NCBI GenBank assembly: GCA_016934745.1
Contig: JAFGSF010000009.1
Span: 1-55,121 of the forward strand
Reading direction: 5' to 3'
Length of the DNA stretch: 55,121 nt
DNA from: Candidatus Aminicenantota bacterium
GTDB taxonomy: Bacteria > Acidobacteriota > Aminicenantia > UBA2199
The notes beneath the pieces were generated by a model. The model saw nothing but the letters and a program-made list of their open reading frames with translations. It searched no databases and was not told where the DNA came from. The position numbers and the translations under genes are program-made. Positions 8,104 to 15,995 of the stretch are shown here, in pieces; the stretch's first letter is position 1, and every line of letters starts with the position of its first letter.

Positions 8104-9598
8104 TCTTATCCAGCTTGGCTGGGTAGAAAGCAAATCATCTTGCTTTTTTTCCAAGTCAATTTGCTTTAAGTTCCGACGGCTCTCATCCCCCCTGGGCAGA
8201 AAATTGCGCAGTGCTGCTGGGCTCAGCCTGGGATTGCTGTGGCTCTCTTTTTTTCTGGCTTGTTCGTCGGCCCGCCAATCCTCCCATCCGCTCACGATTC
8301 CGAATCCGCTGGCGGCTCCTTTATTGCGCGCTGAGGCCTGTTTTTTACAGGGGAAAACCTGCCTGGAAAAAGGTGATATGCCCGGGGCCCGCTCCAACTT
8401 TGACCGGGCGCTCGATTTATTGATGGATGGCGCCGCCGGCGGGCCACATGCCGATGCCGGAATGGTCTTAAACGACTACATAGAAAAAATAGCGGCCATT
8501 GAATTGAATTATTTAAAGGACAAAAACAGTCCGGACAATGGACAAGATGAAGCTTTTCTCGACCAGGTTATCGCCACACCGCTTTTTCTGCCTTCTGAAA
8601 AAGACATTCTCGATGTCAAGCAGAAAGTGAATGAAGCTGCCGTCGTAACTTACAGTATCCCGGTGACCGTCAATTCCCAGGTCGTTTCATTTCTCAAGGC
8701 GTTTCAAACCATCCGCCACGATGGCATCCAGCGGGCACTGGATCGTTCACATGAATTCATAGAAAGGTTCAAGGAAATTTTCCGCCAGCATGAAATCCCG
8801 GAAGATCTGGCGTACCTGCCGATTATTGAAAGCGGATTCAGGGTGGATGCCACCTCGCGCGCCAGGGCCAAGGGGGCTTGGCAATTCATGGCTGCGACGG
8901 CCAGACTTTTCGGATTGCGGGTTGATTGGCAGGTCGATGAAAGACTGGATCCATTCAAGGCCGCTGACGCCGCCGCCCGCTACTTGAAACGGCTTTACCA
9001 GGAATACAATGACTGGTATATCGCCCTGGCTTGCTACAATGGCGGCCCGCGCCGGGTCAATAAGGCGATGCGGGTGCTGCAAACCTCGGATTTTTTTGAA
9101 ATCAACCGTTCCCGCCATATTCGCCGCGAGACCAAGAATTACGTGCCGGCTTTTCTGGCTTCCCTGATCATTGCCCGCTCACCACGGGAATATGGCTTTG
9201 AAACCAATCCCGCCGAGTTTGTTTTTAAAAACAGCAAGACGGTCACCGTTGTTTCTCCGGTCTACCTGAATCGCATCGCCGCTCTGCTGGGCATGACCGA
9301 AGCGGAATTGAAGCGACTGAACCCCGAATTACTGCGCGGCATCACACCCAGCCATGTGCGCGAATATCGTCTGCGCATTCCCATGAGCGCTGATGAAGCA
9401 TTGTTGGTTGGCCTGGAAAGGATCCCAGCCAATAAAATCCCCAAGTATGACTATTACCGGGTGCGTCCCGGTGACAGTCTCTATGCCATTTCCCTCCGTC
9501 ATCGTACGACGGTCGGCGCCATCAAAAGGGCAAATGGCTTGAAATCAAACCTGATTCGTCCGGGCATGAGACTGATTATTCCCCGCAGGGGCGAATGA
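8066..9598 (+). CDS. mltD: membrane-bound lytic murein transglycosylase, SLT domain plus LysM (MltD-like)
   Basis: The SLT domain contains LPIIESGF with the catalytic Glu (codon 8828), then GAWQFM, a DERLDPFKAADAA block and LACYNGGPRRVN, as in family-1 lytic transglycosylases that cleave murein glycan strands. A C-terminal LysM (YRVRPGDSLYAIS ... LIRPGMRLIIP) binds peptidoglycan. A lipoprotein signal ends in FFLAC. The coordinates use the ATG at 8066, but that puts about 45 odd residues before the signal peptide, encoded by a palindrome and a terminator-like hairpin. A TTG at 8204 gives a normal lipoprotein signal (RSAAGLSLGLLWL...) and may be the real start, although neither has a good ribosome binding site. 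Its stop overlaps the next gene by 4 bases (ATGA). Confidence 0.87.
   Translation: MSIKKMNSFFSNALIQLGWVESKSSCFFSKSICFKFRRLSSPLGRKLRSAAGLSLGLLWLSFFLACSSARQSSHPLTIPNPLAAPLLRAEACFLQGKTCLEKGDMPGARSNFDRALDLLMDGAAGGPHADAGMVLNDYIEKIAAIELNYLKDKNSPDNGQDEAFLDQVIATPLFLPSEKDILDVKQKVNEAAVVTYSIPVTVNSQVVSFLKAFQTIRHDGIQRALDRSHEFIERFKEIFRQHEIPEDLAYLPIIESGFRVDATSRARAKGAWQFMAATARLFGLRVDWQVDERLDPFKAADAAARYLKRLYQEYNDWYIALACYNGGPRRVNKAMRVLQTSDFFEINRSRHIRRETKNYVPAFLASLIIARSPREYGFETNPAEFVFKNSKTVTVVSPVYLNRIAALLGMTEAELKRLNPELLRGITPSHVREYRLRIPMSADEALLVGLERIPANKIPKYDYYRVRPGDSLYAISLRHRTTVGAIKRANGLKSNLIRPGMRLIIPRRGE
8127..8150 (+). terminator. rho-independent-like terminator after the MglA-like gene
   Basis: AAAGCAA (8127-8133), loop ATCATC, TTGCTTT (8140-8146), with an unbroken T-run to 8150. 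The stem is short but the T-tract is good. It lies about 155 bases after the mglA-like stop, and it falls inside the longest possible frame of the following gene. Confidence 0.45.
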
Positions 9599-11127
9599 TC
9601 AGTCGCATCAATTCAGCGGTGCTCAACGGTTTGGACGTTGTGGCCACCGAAGTGGAGGTCGGATTTTCACGCGGCATTCCCGGCATCGTTATCGTCGGGC
9701 TTCCCGACAATGCGGTCAAGGAAAGCCGCGAGCGATTGAAGCTGGCGGTCGGACAGTCCCATTTCGACTATCCCCAGGCCACCAAGATTGTCATCAACCT
9801 GTCGCCGGCCGACGTACGCAAGGAAGGATCGGCCCTGGACCTGCCCATGGCCGTGGGCATCATCAAGAACCGTTACCACCTGGAAAGTCCGGCTTTCAGC
9901 GACCTGCTTTTTTACGGCGAATTGAACCTCAATGGCGACTTGAATCCGGTCAAAGGGGTGTTAAACATTTCCCTGTTCGCACGCAAAAACGGTTTCCGCG
10001 GCATTGTGATTCCCTTCGCCAACCGAGCCGAGGCCGCGTTTGTCGGCGGCATCGATGTATTCGCTCTGAATAATTTGACCGAGGTCATCGATTTGATAGA
10101 AAATCCGACCCGCTACGTTCCTTTCCAGGGAGAAGCCAGAGCCTGCGCCGAGCCTGACTGCGAAAATAATTTTTCCGAAATCAAGGGCCAATACCTGGCC
10201 AAGCGGGTGATGGAGATCGCCGCCGCCGGCTTTCACAATGCCTTGATGATCGGGCCGCCGGGATCGGGAAAATCGATGATTTCCAAGGCTCTGCCCTCCA
10301 TCCTTCCCGACATGAGCGATGATGAAATTCTGGAAACTTCGCTGACCTACAGCGCCGCCGGGCTGTTGGGTGAAAAAGGCGGCCTGATACGGCAACGGCC
10401 GTTTCGTTCGCCGCATCACACCATTTCCGATGTCGGCATCAGCGGCGGCGGCAAATATCCGCTGCCTGGAGAAATATCCTTGGCCCACAACGGCGTGCTC
10501 TTCCTGGATGAAATTCCTTATTTCAAAAAATCGGCCCTGGAAGTCCTGCGCCAGCCGCTCGAGGACGGCAAGATCACCGTTTCCCGTTCGCTGACTTCCT
10601 CGACGTTCCCGGCCCGCTTCATGCTGATCGCGGCCATGAATCCCTGCCAGGATTCGCTCGGGGTGGGGGATGGCGGGTATTATGCCATCAGCACGGCCCA
10701 GAAGCGGCAGTACTATGGCAAATTGTCCAAGCCGTTATTGGACCGCATCGACCTGCAGATCGAAGTGAAAAAAGTCAAGCTGGAAGAGATCATTTCCACG
10801 GCCGCGGCCGAAAGTTCCGCCGCCATCAAGGAACGGGTCGTCAGCGCGCGCCAACTCCAGCTGCAGCGCTTCCGGAACCTCAAAAAGAAAATATTCGCCA
10901 ACGGCCAGATGAAGAACGCCGAGATCAAGAAGTTCTGCGCCCTCGACGAGGAAGGCGGCCGGCTGCTGCAGCTGGCCGTGGACCGCTTCGACTTGAGCGC
11001 CCGCGGCTATTTCAAGGTGCTGAAGGTGGCCCGGACCATCGCCGACCTGGAGGGTGCGGAGCCGATCGCCGCCCGCCACGTCCAGGAAGCCTTGCAGTAT
11101 CGCTCGCTGGACCTGTCCAGGTTTTAA
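9595..11127 (+). CDS. comM: YifB/ComM-family Mg-chelatase-like AAA+ ATPase
   Basis: A 510-residue protein matching the usual length of the family. The N-terminal ChlI-like domain (residues 1-130, motifs GIVIVGLPDNAVKESRER and NLSPADVRKEGSALDLP) is followed by an AAA+ core with Walker A GPPGSGKSM (about residues 221-229), FRSPHHTISD, Walker B GVLFLDEIPYF and sensor region AAMNPCQ. A C-terminal helical domain ends the protein. ComM is a hexameric helicase that drives branch migration during natural transformation. The ATG at 9595 overlaps the TGA of the transglycosylase gene, so the two are translationally coupled. The usual zinc-type cysteine pattern near AMNPCQ is reduced here. The family is certain; a role in DNA uptake is inferred. 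Confidence 0.92.
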   Translation: MISRINSAVLNGLDVVATEVEVGFSRGIPGIVIVGLPDNAVKESRERLKLAVGQSHFDYPQATKIVINLSPADVRKEGSALDLPMAVGIIKNRYHLESPAFSDLLFYGELNLNGDLNPVKGVLNISLFARKNGFRGIVIPFANRAEAAFVGGIDVFALNNLTEVIDLIENPTRYVPFQGEARACAEPDCENNFSEIKGQYLAKRVMEIAAAGFHNALMIGPPGSGKSMISKALPSILPDMSDDEILETSLTYSAAGLLGEKGGLIRQRPFRSPHHTISDVGISGGGKYPLPGEISLAHNGVLFLDEIPYFKKSALEVLRQPLEDGKITVSRSLTSSTFPARFMLIAAMNPCQDSLGVGDGGYYAISTAQKRQYYGKLSKPLLDRIDLQIEVKKVKLEEIISTAAAESSAAIKERVVSARQLQLQRFRNLKKKIFANGQMKNAEIKKFCALDEEGGRLLQLAVDRFDLSARGYFKVLKVARTIADLEGAEPIAARHVQEALQYRSLDLSRF

Positions 11128-11148
11128 AACTGATTATGCCTGCACTTA

Positions 11149-11178
11149 TTGACATTAAAACAGGGCCTTTACTATAAT
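11149..11178 (+). promoter_or_regulatory. consensus sigma-70 promoter of the rhodanese-MauE pair
   Basis: Perfect TTGACA (11149-11154) and perfect TATAAT (11173-11178) with an 18-base spacer. The TTG of the -35 box is also an in-frame start codon of the downstream ORF, but it cannot be the real start because it lies upstream of the transcription start. Confidence 0.85.
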
Positions 11179-11199
11179 GGCAAATGGCTGGGAGAACGC

Positions 11200-11682
11200 A
11201 TGAACCTGCACCTGAGTAAGAAAAACTTGGTTGAAATATTCATCATCCTGCTGGCCGGCACCGTTTTGGGTCTGGGGCGCAATTATTTTTCCCAAACGCC
11301 ACTGCCCTTGTTCCAAGGGTATGAAAAAAAGGCCATGGCCGAAAAGCAAAGCCAATTCGCCGAAGTCGACGTTGACTTTGTCAGCCAACTGGGCGTTGAT
11401 CCCGGCACGATGCTGCTCGACGCCCGCCCGGCGGAACTTTTCCGCCAGGGTCATATTCCCGGGGCGTTGAGCCTGCCTTTGCCCAGTTTTGATGAGGATA
11501 TCACGGCGCGGCTGGCCCACATGCGGGCGGCGCGGCTGCTGATTATTTACTGCACCGGACCGGATTGCAACGATTCGTATGAACTGGCCTTGAAGTTGCA
11601 GGAAAAAGGCTGTAACGATCTGCTGTTGTACCGTGGCGGCATCGAAGACTGGTTGGAGAGGGGCAATGCCTTGGCTAGATAA
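11200..11682 (+). CDS. membrane-anchored rhodanese-like protein
   Basis: A 160-residue protein. A short basic N-terminus and one hydrophobic segment (about residues 10-28) anchor it. Residues about 55-158 form a rhodanese domain: LLDARPAELFRQGHIPGAL, then LLIIYCTGPDCNDS with the likely active-site Cys in YCTG, and YRGGIEDWLERG near the end. Rhodaneses carry sulfur as persulfide on this Cys. The ATG at 11200 is chosen because GGGAG lies 6 bases upstream and a consensus promoter ends at 11178. The ORF overlaps the next gene by 17 bases. Pairing with a MauE/DoxX-like membrane protein suggests a role in envelope thiol or sulfur handling. That is inference. Confidence 0.85.
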   Translation: MNLHLSKKNLVEIFIILLAGTVLGLGRNYFSQTPLPLFQGYEKKAMAEKQSQFAEVDVDFVSQLGVDPGTMLLDARPAELFRQGHIPGALSLPLPSFDEDITARLAHMRAARLLIIYCTGPDCNDSYELALKLQEKGCNDLLLYRGGIEDWLERGNALAR

Positions 11683-12121
11683 ATATAGGAACATCCTGGC
11701 TTCAAGGCCATTGCAAACGCTGGCCCGGTTGGTGCTGGGAGGGATTTTCATTCACGCCAGCCTGGATAAAATCGGCCACCCGCTGGAATTCGCCAAGATC
11801 ATTGGAAATTACCGGATCCTGCCGGAATTCCTGGTCACCCTGCCGGCCCTGGTGCTGCCCTGGGTGGAGCTTCTATGCGGATTGCTTTTAATCGCGGGCA
11901 TATGGGCGCGCAGCGCCGCCTGGTTACTGTCATCGCTGTTGCTGACCTTCATCCTGGCCCTGGCCGTCAACGCCTGGCGAGGCATCGATATCAGCTGCGG
12001 TTGTTTTTCCACCAGCGCTGCCGACACAGAAAGCGCCTATGTCCTGATATTCCGCGACCTGCTGATTCTAATTCCCGGATTGTTGATCGTTTTTTTTAAG
12101 CGAGAAAACAAGGATTCTTGA
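11666..12121 (+). CDS. MauE/DoxX-like integral membrane protein
   Basis: A 151-residue protein starting MPWLDKYRN, with four predicted membrane helices. It fits the MauE/DoxX-like family: LARLVLGGIFIHASLDKI in helix 1, then FAKIIGNYRILP and LPWVELLCGLLLI in the next. A CGC motif (ISCGCF, about residue 110) lies between helices 3 and 4, a likely redox-active cysteine pair. MauE proteins act in electron transfer or disulfide formation outside the cytoplasm. The ATG at 11666 overlaps the rhodanese end by 17 bases and has GGAG 8 bases upstream. A palindromic terminator follows. The family call is fairly sure; the reaction is unknown. Confidence 0.8.
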   Translation: MPWLDKYRNILASRPLQTLARLVLGGIFIHASLDKIGHPLEFAKIIGNYRILPEFLVTLPALVLPWVELLCGLLLIAGIWARSAAWLLSSLLLTFILALAVNAWRGIDISCGCFSTSAADTESAYVLIFRDLLILIPGLLIVFFKRENKDS

Positions 12122-12133
12122 TTCTTCAAGTAC

Positions 12134-12154
12134 GGGAGGGTTTAAAACCCTCCC
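12134..12154. terminator. palindrome, likely bidirectional terminator between mauE-like and pilT
   Basis: GGGAGGGTT and AACCCTCCC arms around a short AT-rich centre, perfectly paired, in the 47-base gap between two convergent genes. It lacks a clean T-run, but location and symmetry favour transcript ending on both strands. Confidence 0.5.
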
Positions 12155-12168
12155 CTACATAAAACCCC

Positions 12169-13245
12169 TTACGGCTCCAGTGTCATATCGCGCTGGATTT
12201 GATCGGATTGTTCCGAAGCCACCATGGCGTCTTCCAGGGAAATCTTGCGCGCTTTGACCAGTTCAATCAGGTGCTGGTCGAAGGTTTGCATGCCCAAATC
12301 CCTGTTCTTGGCCACGTGTTTCAATATTTCATCGGATTTTTCAGTGTTTTTCAGGCTCATTTTGATGGTTTTGTTGACCAGCATGATTTCGCAGGCCGGA
12401 TAGAGGCCGGTCTTGTCGAGGTTTGGCAGCAGCTGCAGGGAAACGATGGCCATGAGATTGTCGGCAAAACGCTGCCGGGCCGTGGCTTGCTCTTCGGACG
12501 GGAAATAGCTCAGGATGCGGTTGATGGTGTGCATGACATCGGGCGTATGAATGGAAGCCATGATCAAATGACCTGTCTCTGCGGCTTTCATGCAGGTGTC
12601 TACCGTTTGCTGGTCGCGAAGTTCGCCAACCATGATGATGTCCGGGTCCTGGCGCAACGCCGCCCGCAGGGCCGTGGCGAAGGATTCGGTGTCCTGGCCG
12701 ATTTCGCGCTGCGAAATGATCGACTGGTTTTTTTCAAAGATGAATTCGATGGGATCTTCGATAGTGATGATATGAGCGCGCCGTTTCTGGTTGATGTAAT
12801 TGATGATCGCGGCCAGGGTCGTGGATTTGCCGTTGCCGGTGGCGCCGGTAATCAGGATCAATCCCCGGCGGATCTCGGCGATTTGTTCAAGTACTTTGGG
12901 CAGGTTCAGTTCGGCGAACGTGCGCGCCTTCAGGGGGATCAGCCTCAATACGGCTGCGTAACGGTTGTTTTGGCGGTACACATTCACCCTGAAGCGGGCG
13001 ATATCGGCGACGGCGAACGACCCGTCATAGTCCCGGATCTCTTTTTTAAACTTTTCTTCATCATTATACTTGGCCAAAGTCTGACCGATATAGAGGGTGT
13101 CCGCTTCGGTTAAAACCGGATATTTGAGCAGGAAAAGTTGTCCCATGTGCCTGACCATGGGTGGAATGCCGACTTGAAAATGAATGTCCGAAACTTCTTT
13201 CTGAGCGGCAAAACTTAATATTTGATTGATGTTTATTTGTGACAT
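12169..13245 (-). CDS. pilT: PilT-family twitching motility ATPase
   Basis: A 358-residue protein, close to the normal PilT length. It contains an N-terminal PAS-like domain (VSDIHFQVGIPPMVRHMG), Walker A GATGNGKST, the Asp box (ITIEDPIEF), Walker B region DPDIIMVGELRD and the His box TGHLIMASIHT. PilT is the hexameric ATPase that powers type IV pilus retraction. The ATG at 13245 is preferred to one at 13311 because GAGG lies about 8 bases upstream and the family N-terminus begins there. It has its own promoter at 13314-13342. The usual AIRNLIRE motif near the C-terminus is not seen; a divergent stretch stands there, so a PilT-like paralogue (PilT2/PilU type) is possible. Confidence 0.88.
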   Translation of the reverse strand: MSQININQILSFAAQKEVSDIHFQVGIPPMVRHMGQLFLLKYPVLTEADTLYIGQTLAKYNDEEKFKKEIRDYDGSFAVADIARFRVNVYRQNNRYAAVLRLIPLKARTFAELNLPKVLEQIAEIRRGLILITGATGNGKSTTLAAIINYINQKRRAHIITIEDPIEFIFEKNQSIISQREIGQDTESFATALRAALRQDPDIIMVGELRDQQTVDTCMKAAETGHLIMASIHTPDVMHTINRILSYFPSEEQATARQRFADNLMAIVSLQLLPNLDKTGLYPACEIMLVNKTIKMSLKNTEKSDEILKHVAKNRDLGMQTFDQHLIELVKARKISLEDAMVASEQSDQIQRDMTLEP

Positions 13246-13313
13246 GCGTCTTTTCCTCGCCAATTTTGTTGTTTTTTCAGTGGAACGGGCAGAAAAATAA
13301 ATTGCATGCAACC

Positions 13314-13342
13314 ATGATAATAAAAAACAAAAATAAAATCAA
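13314..13342 (-). promoter_or_regulatory. promoter of the pilT gene
   Basis: Minus strand TTGATT (13342-13337), 17 bases, TATCAT (13319-13314). It lies between smpB and pilT, so pilT need not depend on the rex operon upstream. Confidence 0.65.
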
Positions 13343-13363
13343 GTTATGCTAGGCCGGATTGTT

Positions 13364-13822
13364 TTATTTGTCGCTTTTATAACGTTGGAGATCGCGATCC
13401 ATTTCCCGCTTGATGTCGCGTTCCTTGAGCTTTTGTTTTTTTTCATAGCCCCGTTTGCCGCGCACCAGGGCAATTTCGATTTTCACCAAACCCTTGGCTG
13501 TCAGGTACATTTGCAAGGGGATGATGCTGAAGCCGCGCTCCTTGACTTTCTGGTCCAGGCGGCGAATTTCCTGTTTATTGAGAAGCAGTTTGCGTTTTCT
13601 TTCAGGCTCATGGTTGAAAAAACTGGCGTTCAGGTAGGGGGTGATATGGCAGCGCAGCAGGAAAGCCTCTCGGTTGTGAATTTCCACGAATGAATCCTTG
13701 AGGGAAACACGGCCGGCCCGGATGGATTTGACTTCGGTTCCAGCCAAGGCGATGCCGGCCTCGAATTTTTCGAGGACTTCGTAATCATGGAAGGCTTTTC
13801 TATTGAGTGCGATGCTCTTCAT
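13364..13822 (-). CDS. smpB: SsrA-binding protein SmpB
   Basis: A 152-residue protein with the SmpB core: ALNRKAFHDYEVLEKFEAGIAL, then LAGTEVKSIRAGRVSLKDSF and the basic C-terminal tail that inserts in the ribosomal decoding centre. SmpB brings tmRNA to stalled ribosomes. No tmRNA gene is seen within this window. The start overlaps the 3' end of the CorC-like gene by 23 bases, so it is the last gene of a rex-corC-smpB operon. Confidence 0.95.
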   Translation of the reverse strand: MKSIALNRKAFHDYEVLEKFEAGIALAGTEVKSIRAGRVSLKDSFVEIHNREAFLLRCHITPYLNASFFNHEPERKRKLLLNKQEIRRLDQKVKERGFSIIPLQMYLTAKGLVKIEIALVRGKRGYEKKQKLKERDIKREMDRDLQRYKSDK

Positions 13823-15071
13823 GTTCGATCAGAAGTATTTCTTCGATTTTTCTTTTGCCCATTTTTTTGGCTACCAGCAAGGTTTGCTTGATCTTGACCC
13901 GGGCGTTTTCCTGTGGCATTTTGCCATAATGAAAGATAAATAATCCGGAAATGGTTGTATAGTCTTTTTTTTCAGGCAATTCCATTTCCAGCCGGGAATT
14001 GATTTCCGTCACCGGAGTGCTGCCTTTAAGTTGGAAAACGTTGTGATCCAGCTTTTTGATGTTTTTGCTGCCGATATCGATGTCGCCCAGAATACCTCTT
14101 AAAATATCGCTCAGGGTGATGATGCCGATGGTTGATCCATATTCATCCAGAACCACCGCCAAGTTCAGCTCATGCTTCTTGAATTCCTTTAAAATGTAAT
14201 TGAGCGACGAATATTCGGAAACAAAAATCGGTTTGGCGGCGATTTTCTTCAATTCCAGGCTGTTGAAATCATCGTTCAACATGGCCGGCAGCAGGGAATG
14301 CGAATCAATGATTCCCGAGATGTGATCCAGGCTGCCCCTGTAAATCGGGATTTTCGAAACATTTTTTTCCAGGATGGTTTTTTTTAATTCCAGGCTGTTG
14401 CTATTTTCCTTCAGGCCGATGATGCCCGTGCGGGGAGTCATGATGGCTTTGATATCCTTCTGTGAGATGTCGATGATTTCGGTGAGCATATTGAGGGTTT
14501 GCGGATTGTATTTGAACAGTTGGGTTTCGTTGGCCAGGAAATGCTTGATCTCCTCCAGGCTCAGTTCTTTTTTAGCCCAGGACTTGTTTCTTCGTTTATT
14601 GATGAAGGAATATACCAGCAGGGCCAGGCCTTTGACCAGCGGGAAAAAAAGGAAGTTGAAGAAACGGATCGGAAAAATATACAGGTAGGAAAGCTTTTCG
14701 GCGTGGCGGTATCCGTACGATTTGGGTGTGATTTCGCCGAAGATCAGCAGGATCAGGGTGGTAGAAACCGTGGCAGCGATGAGCTGGGCGCTATGCCCGC
14801 CCTTAAAAAAATGTGTAAACAGGTAGGTGGCGATGGCCGCCGCGGCCACGTTGACCAGATTATTGCCGATCAGGATGGTGGACAGGAATTCTTCGGGTTT
14901 TTCCATGATCCGGGTCAACAGGATGGCCTTTTTATCTTTTTTCTTGGCACGATGGGTCAATTTTGTGCGGCTGACAGTCAAGAGCACGGTTTCAGCTGAT
15001 GAAAAAAAAGCGCTGAACAGGACAAGCAGAATAAAAAGCAGCAGAAAAAAAATCACTTCCTCAAGGTTCAT
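13800..15071 (-). CDS. CNNM/CorC-HlyC family membrane protein with CBS pair
   Basis: A 423-residue protein. Residues about 5-175 form the CNNM (DUF21) membrane domain: FFSSAETVLLTVSRTKLTH in the first helix region, LIGNNLVNVAAAA and IFGEITPKSYGYRHAEKLS later. A CBS-domain pair follows (IMTPRTGIIGL ... VVLDEYGSTIGIITLSDIL), then a CorC_HlyC domain at the end. The family includes magnesium exporters and related transporters. The ATG at 15071 (MNLEEVIFF) is chosen because it begins directly before the first membrane helix; an upstream ATG at 15098 adds polar residues. It lies 47 bases after rex and overlaps smpB. Confidence 0.88.
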   Translation of the reverse strand: MNLEEVIFFLLLFILLVLFSAFFSSAETVLLTVSRTKLTHRAKKKDKKAILLTRIMEKPEEFLSTILIGNNLVNVAAAAIATYLFTHFFKGGHSAQLIAATVSTTLILLIFGEITPKSYGYRHAEKLSYLYIFPIRFFNFLFFPLVKGLALLVYSFINKRRNKSWAKKELSLEEIKHFLANETQLFKYNPQTLNMLTEIIDISQKDIKAIMTPRTGIIGLKENSNSLELKKTILEKNVSKIPIYRGSLDHISGIIDSHSLLPAMLNDDFNSLELKKIAAKPIFVSEYSSLNYILKEFKKHELNLAVVLDEYGSTIGIITLSDILRGILGDIDIGSKNIKKLDHNVFQLKGSTPVTEINSRLEMELPEKKDYTTISGLFIFHYGKMPQENARVKIKQTLLVAKKMGKRKIEEILLIEHEEHRTQ

Positions 15072-15118
15072 TGTCTTCCAGTCATGGTGCGGCCGCAATA
15101 TCCGTGATCATGACCGAA

Positions 15119-15772
15119 TTATCTCTTGTGGTAGAGCTGATAAACGATTTTATACAGCGCGGTACCGATACAATCGTTGATCACCTGGACATCACGGATT
15201 TCTTTTGGCACTTTAAGGATTTTTGGGGCAAAGTTAACAATGCCCTTGACCCCGTGGCCGATCAGCTTGTCCATGGTTTCTTGGGCGGCTTCTTCCGGAA
15301 CAGTCAGCAGGGCGATCTTCACACCGGGATTTTCCTTCAGGTAGGCGTCCAGCTGATTGACATGCAGGATAGGTTTTTTTCGGCCCGGCTTGCCTATTTC
15401 GCTGCCGACCAGGTCGGTTTTGATGTCAAACAAGGCCGTGACGGTGATGTTGCGTTCATTGAACAGCTTGTAATTGGACAGGGCCTGGCCGATGCGTCCG
15501 GCGCCGACGATGATCACCTTGGCTCCGCGGTCGATGGACAGAATTTTTTTCAATTCCTGGAACAATTTATGGACCTGGTAGCCTTTTTTCTGTTTGCCGA
15601 TGGAGATTCCCAGGTAGAAAAAATCCTGCCGTACCTGGTTGCACGATACGCCGGTGATGTCTTCCAGTTTTTTTGAGGATACATAAGCGTCTTCAGGAAG
15701 GTTCAATTTCAGCAGGGCTTCGTAATAAAACGAAATCCGGCGAATGACCCGCAAGCTGATTTTCTTTTTCAT
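15119..15772 (-). CDS. rex: redox-sensing transcriptional repressor Rex
   Basis: A 217-residue protein of normal Rex length. The N-terminal winged helix (residues 1-75) contains VSSKKLEDITGVSCNQVRQDFFYLG, where the recognition helix SCNQVRQDFFYLG lies. The Rossmann domain has GAGRIG at 90-95 for NADH/NAD binding, and the C-terminus ends in a swapped helix. Rex senses the NADH/NAD ratio and represses fermentation and respiration genes. It heads an operon with corC and smpB, an unusual grouping. Its own promoter is at 15807-15835. No clear Rex operator (TTGTGAA-type inverted repeat) is seen near it, so autoregulation is not supported. Confidence 0.92.
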   Translation of the reverse strand: MKKKISLRVIRRISFYYEALLKLNLPEDAYVSSKKLEDITGVSCNQVRQDFFYLGISIGKQKKGYQVHKLFQELKKILSIDRGAKVIIVGAGRIGQALSNYKLFNERNITVTALFDIKTDLVGSEIGKPGRKKPILHVNQLDAYLKENPGVKIALLTVPEEAAQETMDKLIGHGVKGIVNFAPKILKVPKEIRDVQVINDCIGTALYKIVYQLYHKR

Positions 15773-15806
15773 ACGCCCCTCATGATATTGTTTAAGTTAA
15801 AATTTA

Positions 15807-15835
15807 ATGATATCCGACATTGACGGAAAAGTCAA
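15807..15835 (-). promoter_or_regulatory. promoter of the rex-corC-smpB operon
   Basis: Minus strand TTGACT (15835-15830), 17 bases, TATCAT (15812-15807). The leader would be about 28 nt, carrying GAGGGG before the ATG at 15772. Confidence 0.65.
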
Positions 15836-15995
15836 TATTTTATCGGTTGCTGGCGGAAAAAAATCGTCTTTGAGCCTTTAAATTCAAAAAGAAATGACTG
15901 GAGATGGGCCTGGCCCTGGCAGCGAATTCAGTAAAGGATGGCCGGCTGGTCATGTGCAGCCCGCTCACTGGGCCCATGGCAGGATATTTAAATAA

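Noticed and set aside
11149..11199. TTG at 11149 as start of the rhodanese gene
   Set aside because: The TTG is the first half of the -35 box TTGACA, followed by TATAAT at 11173. The true ATG is 11200. The same applies to TTG 22005 (KAS III-like) and TTG 53234 (Cache-like).
15773..15995. Rex operator near the rex gene
   Set aside because: No TTGTGAA-N4-TTCACAA-like inverted repeat could be found; only the promoter at 15807-15835 is clear.
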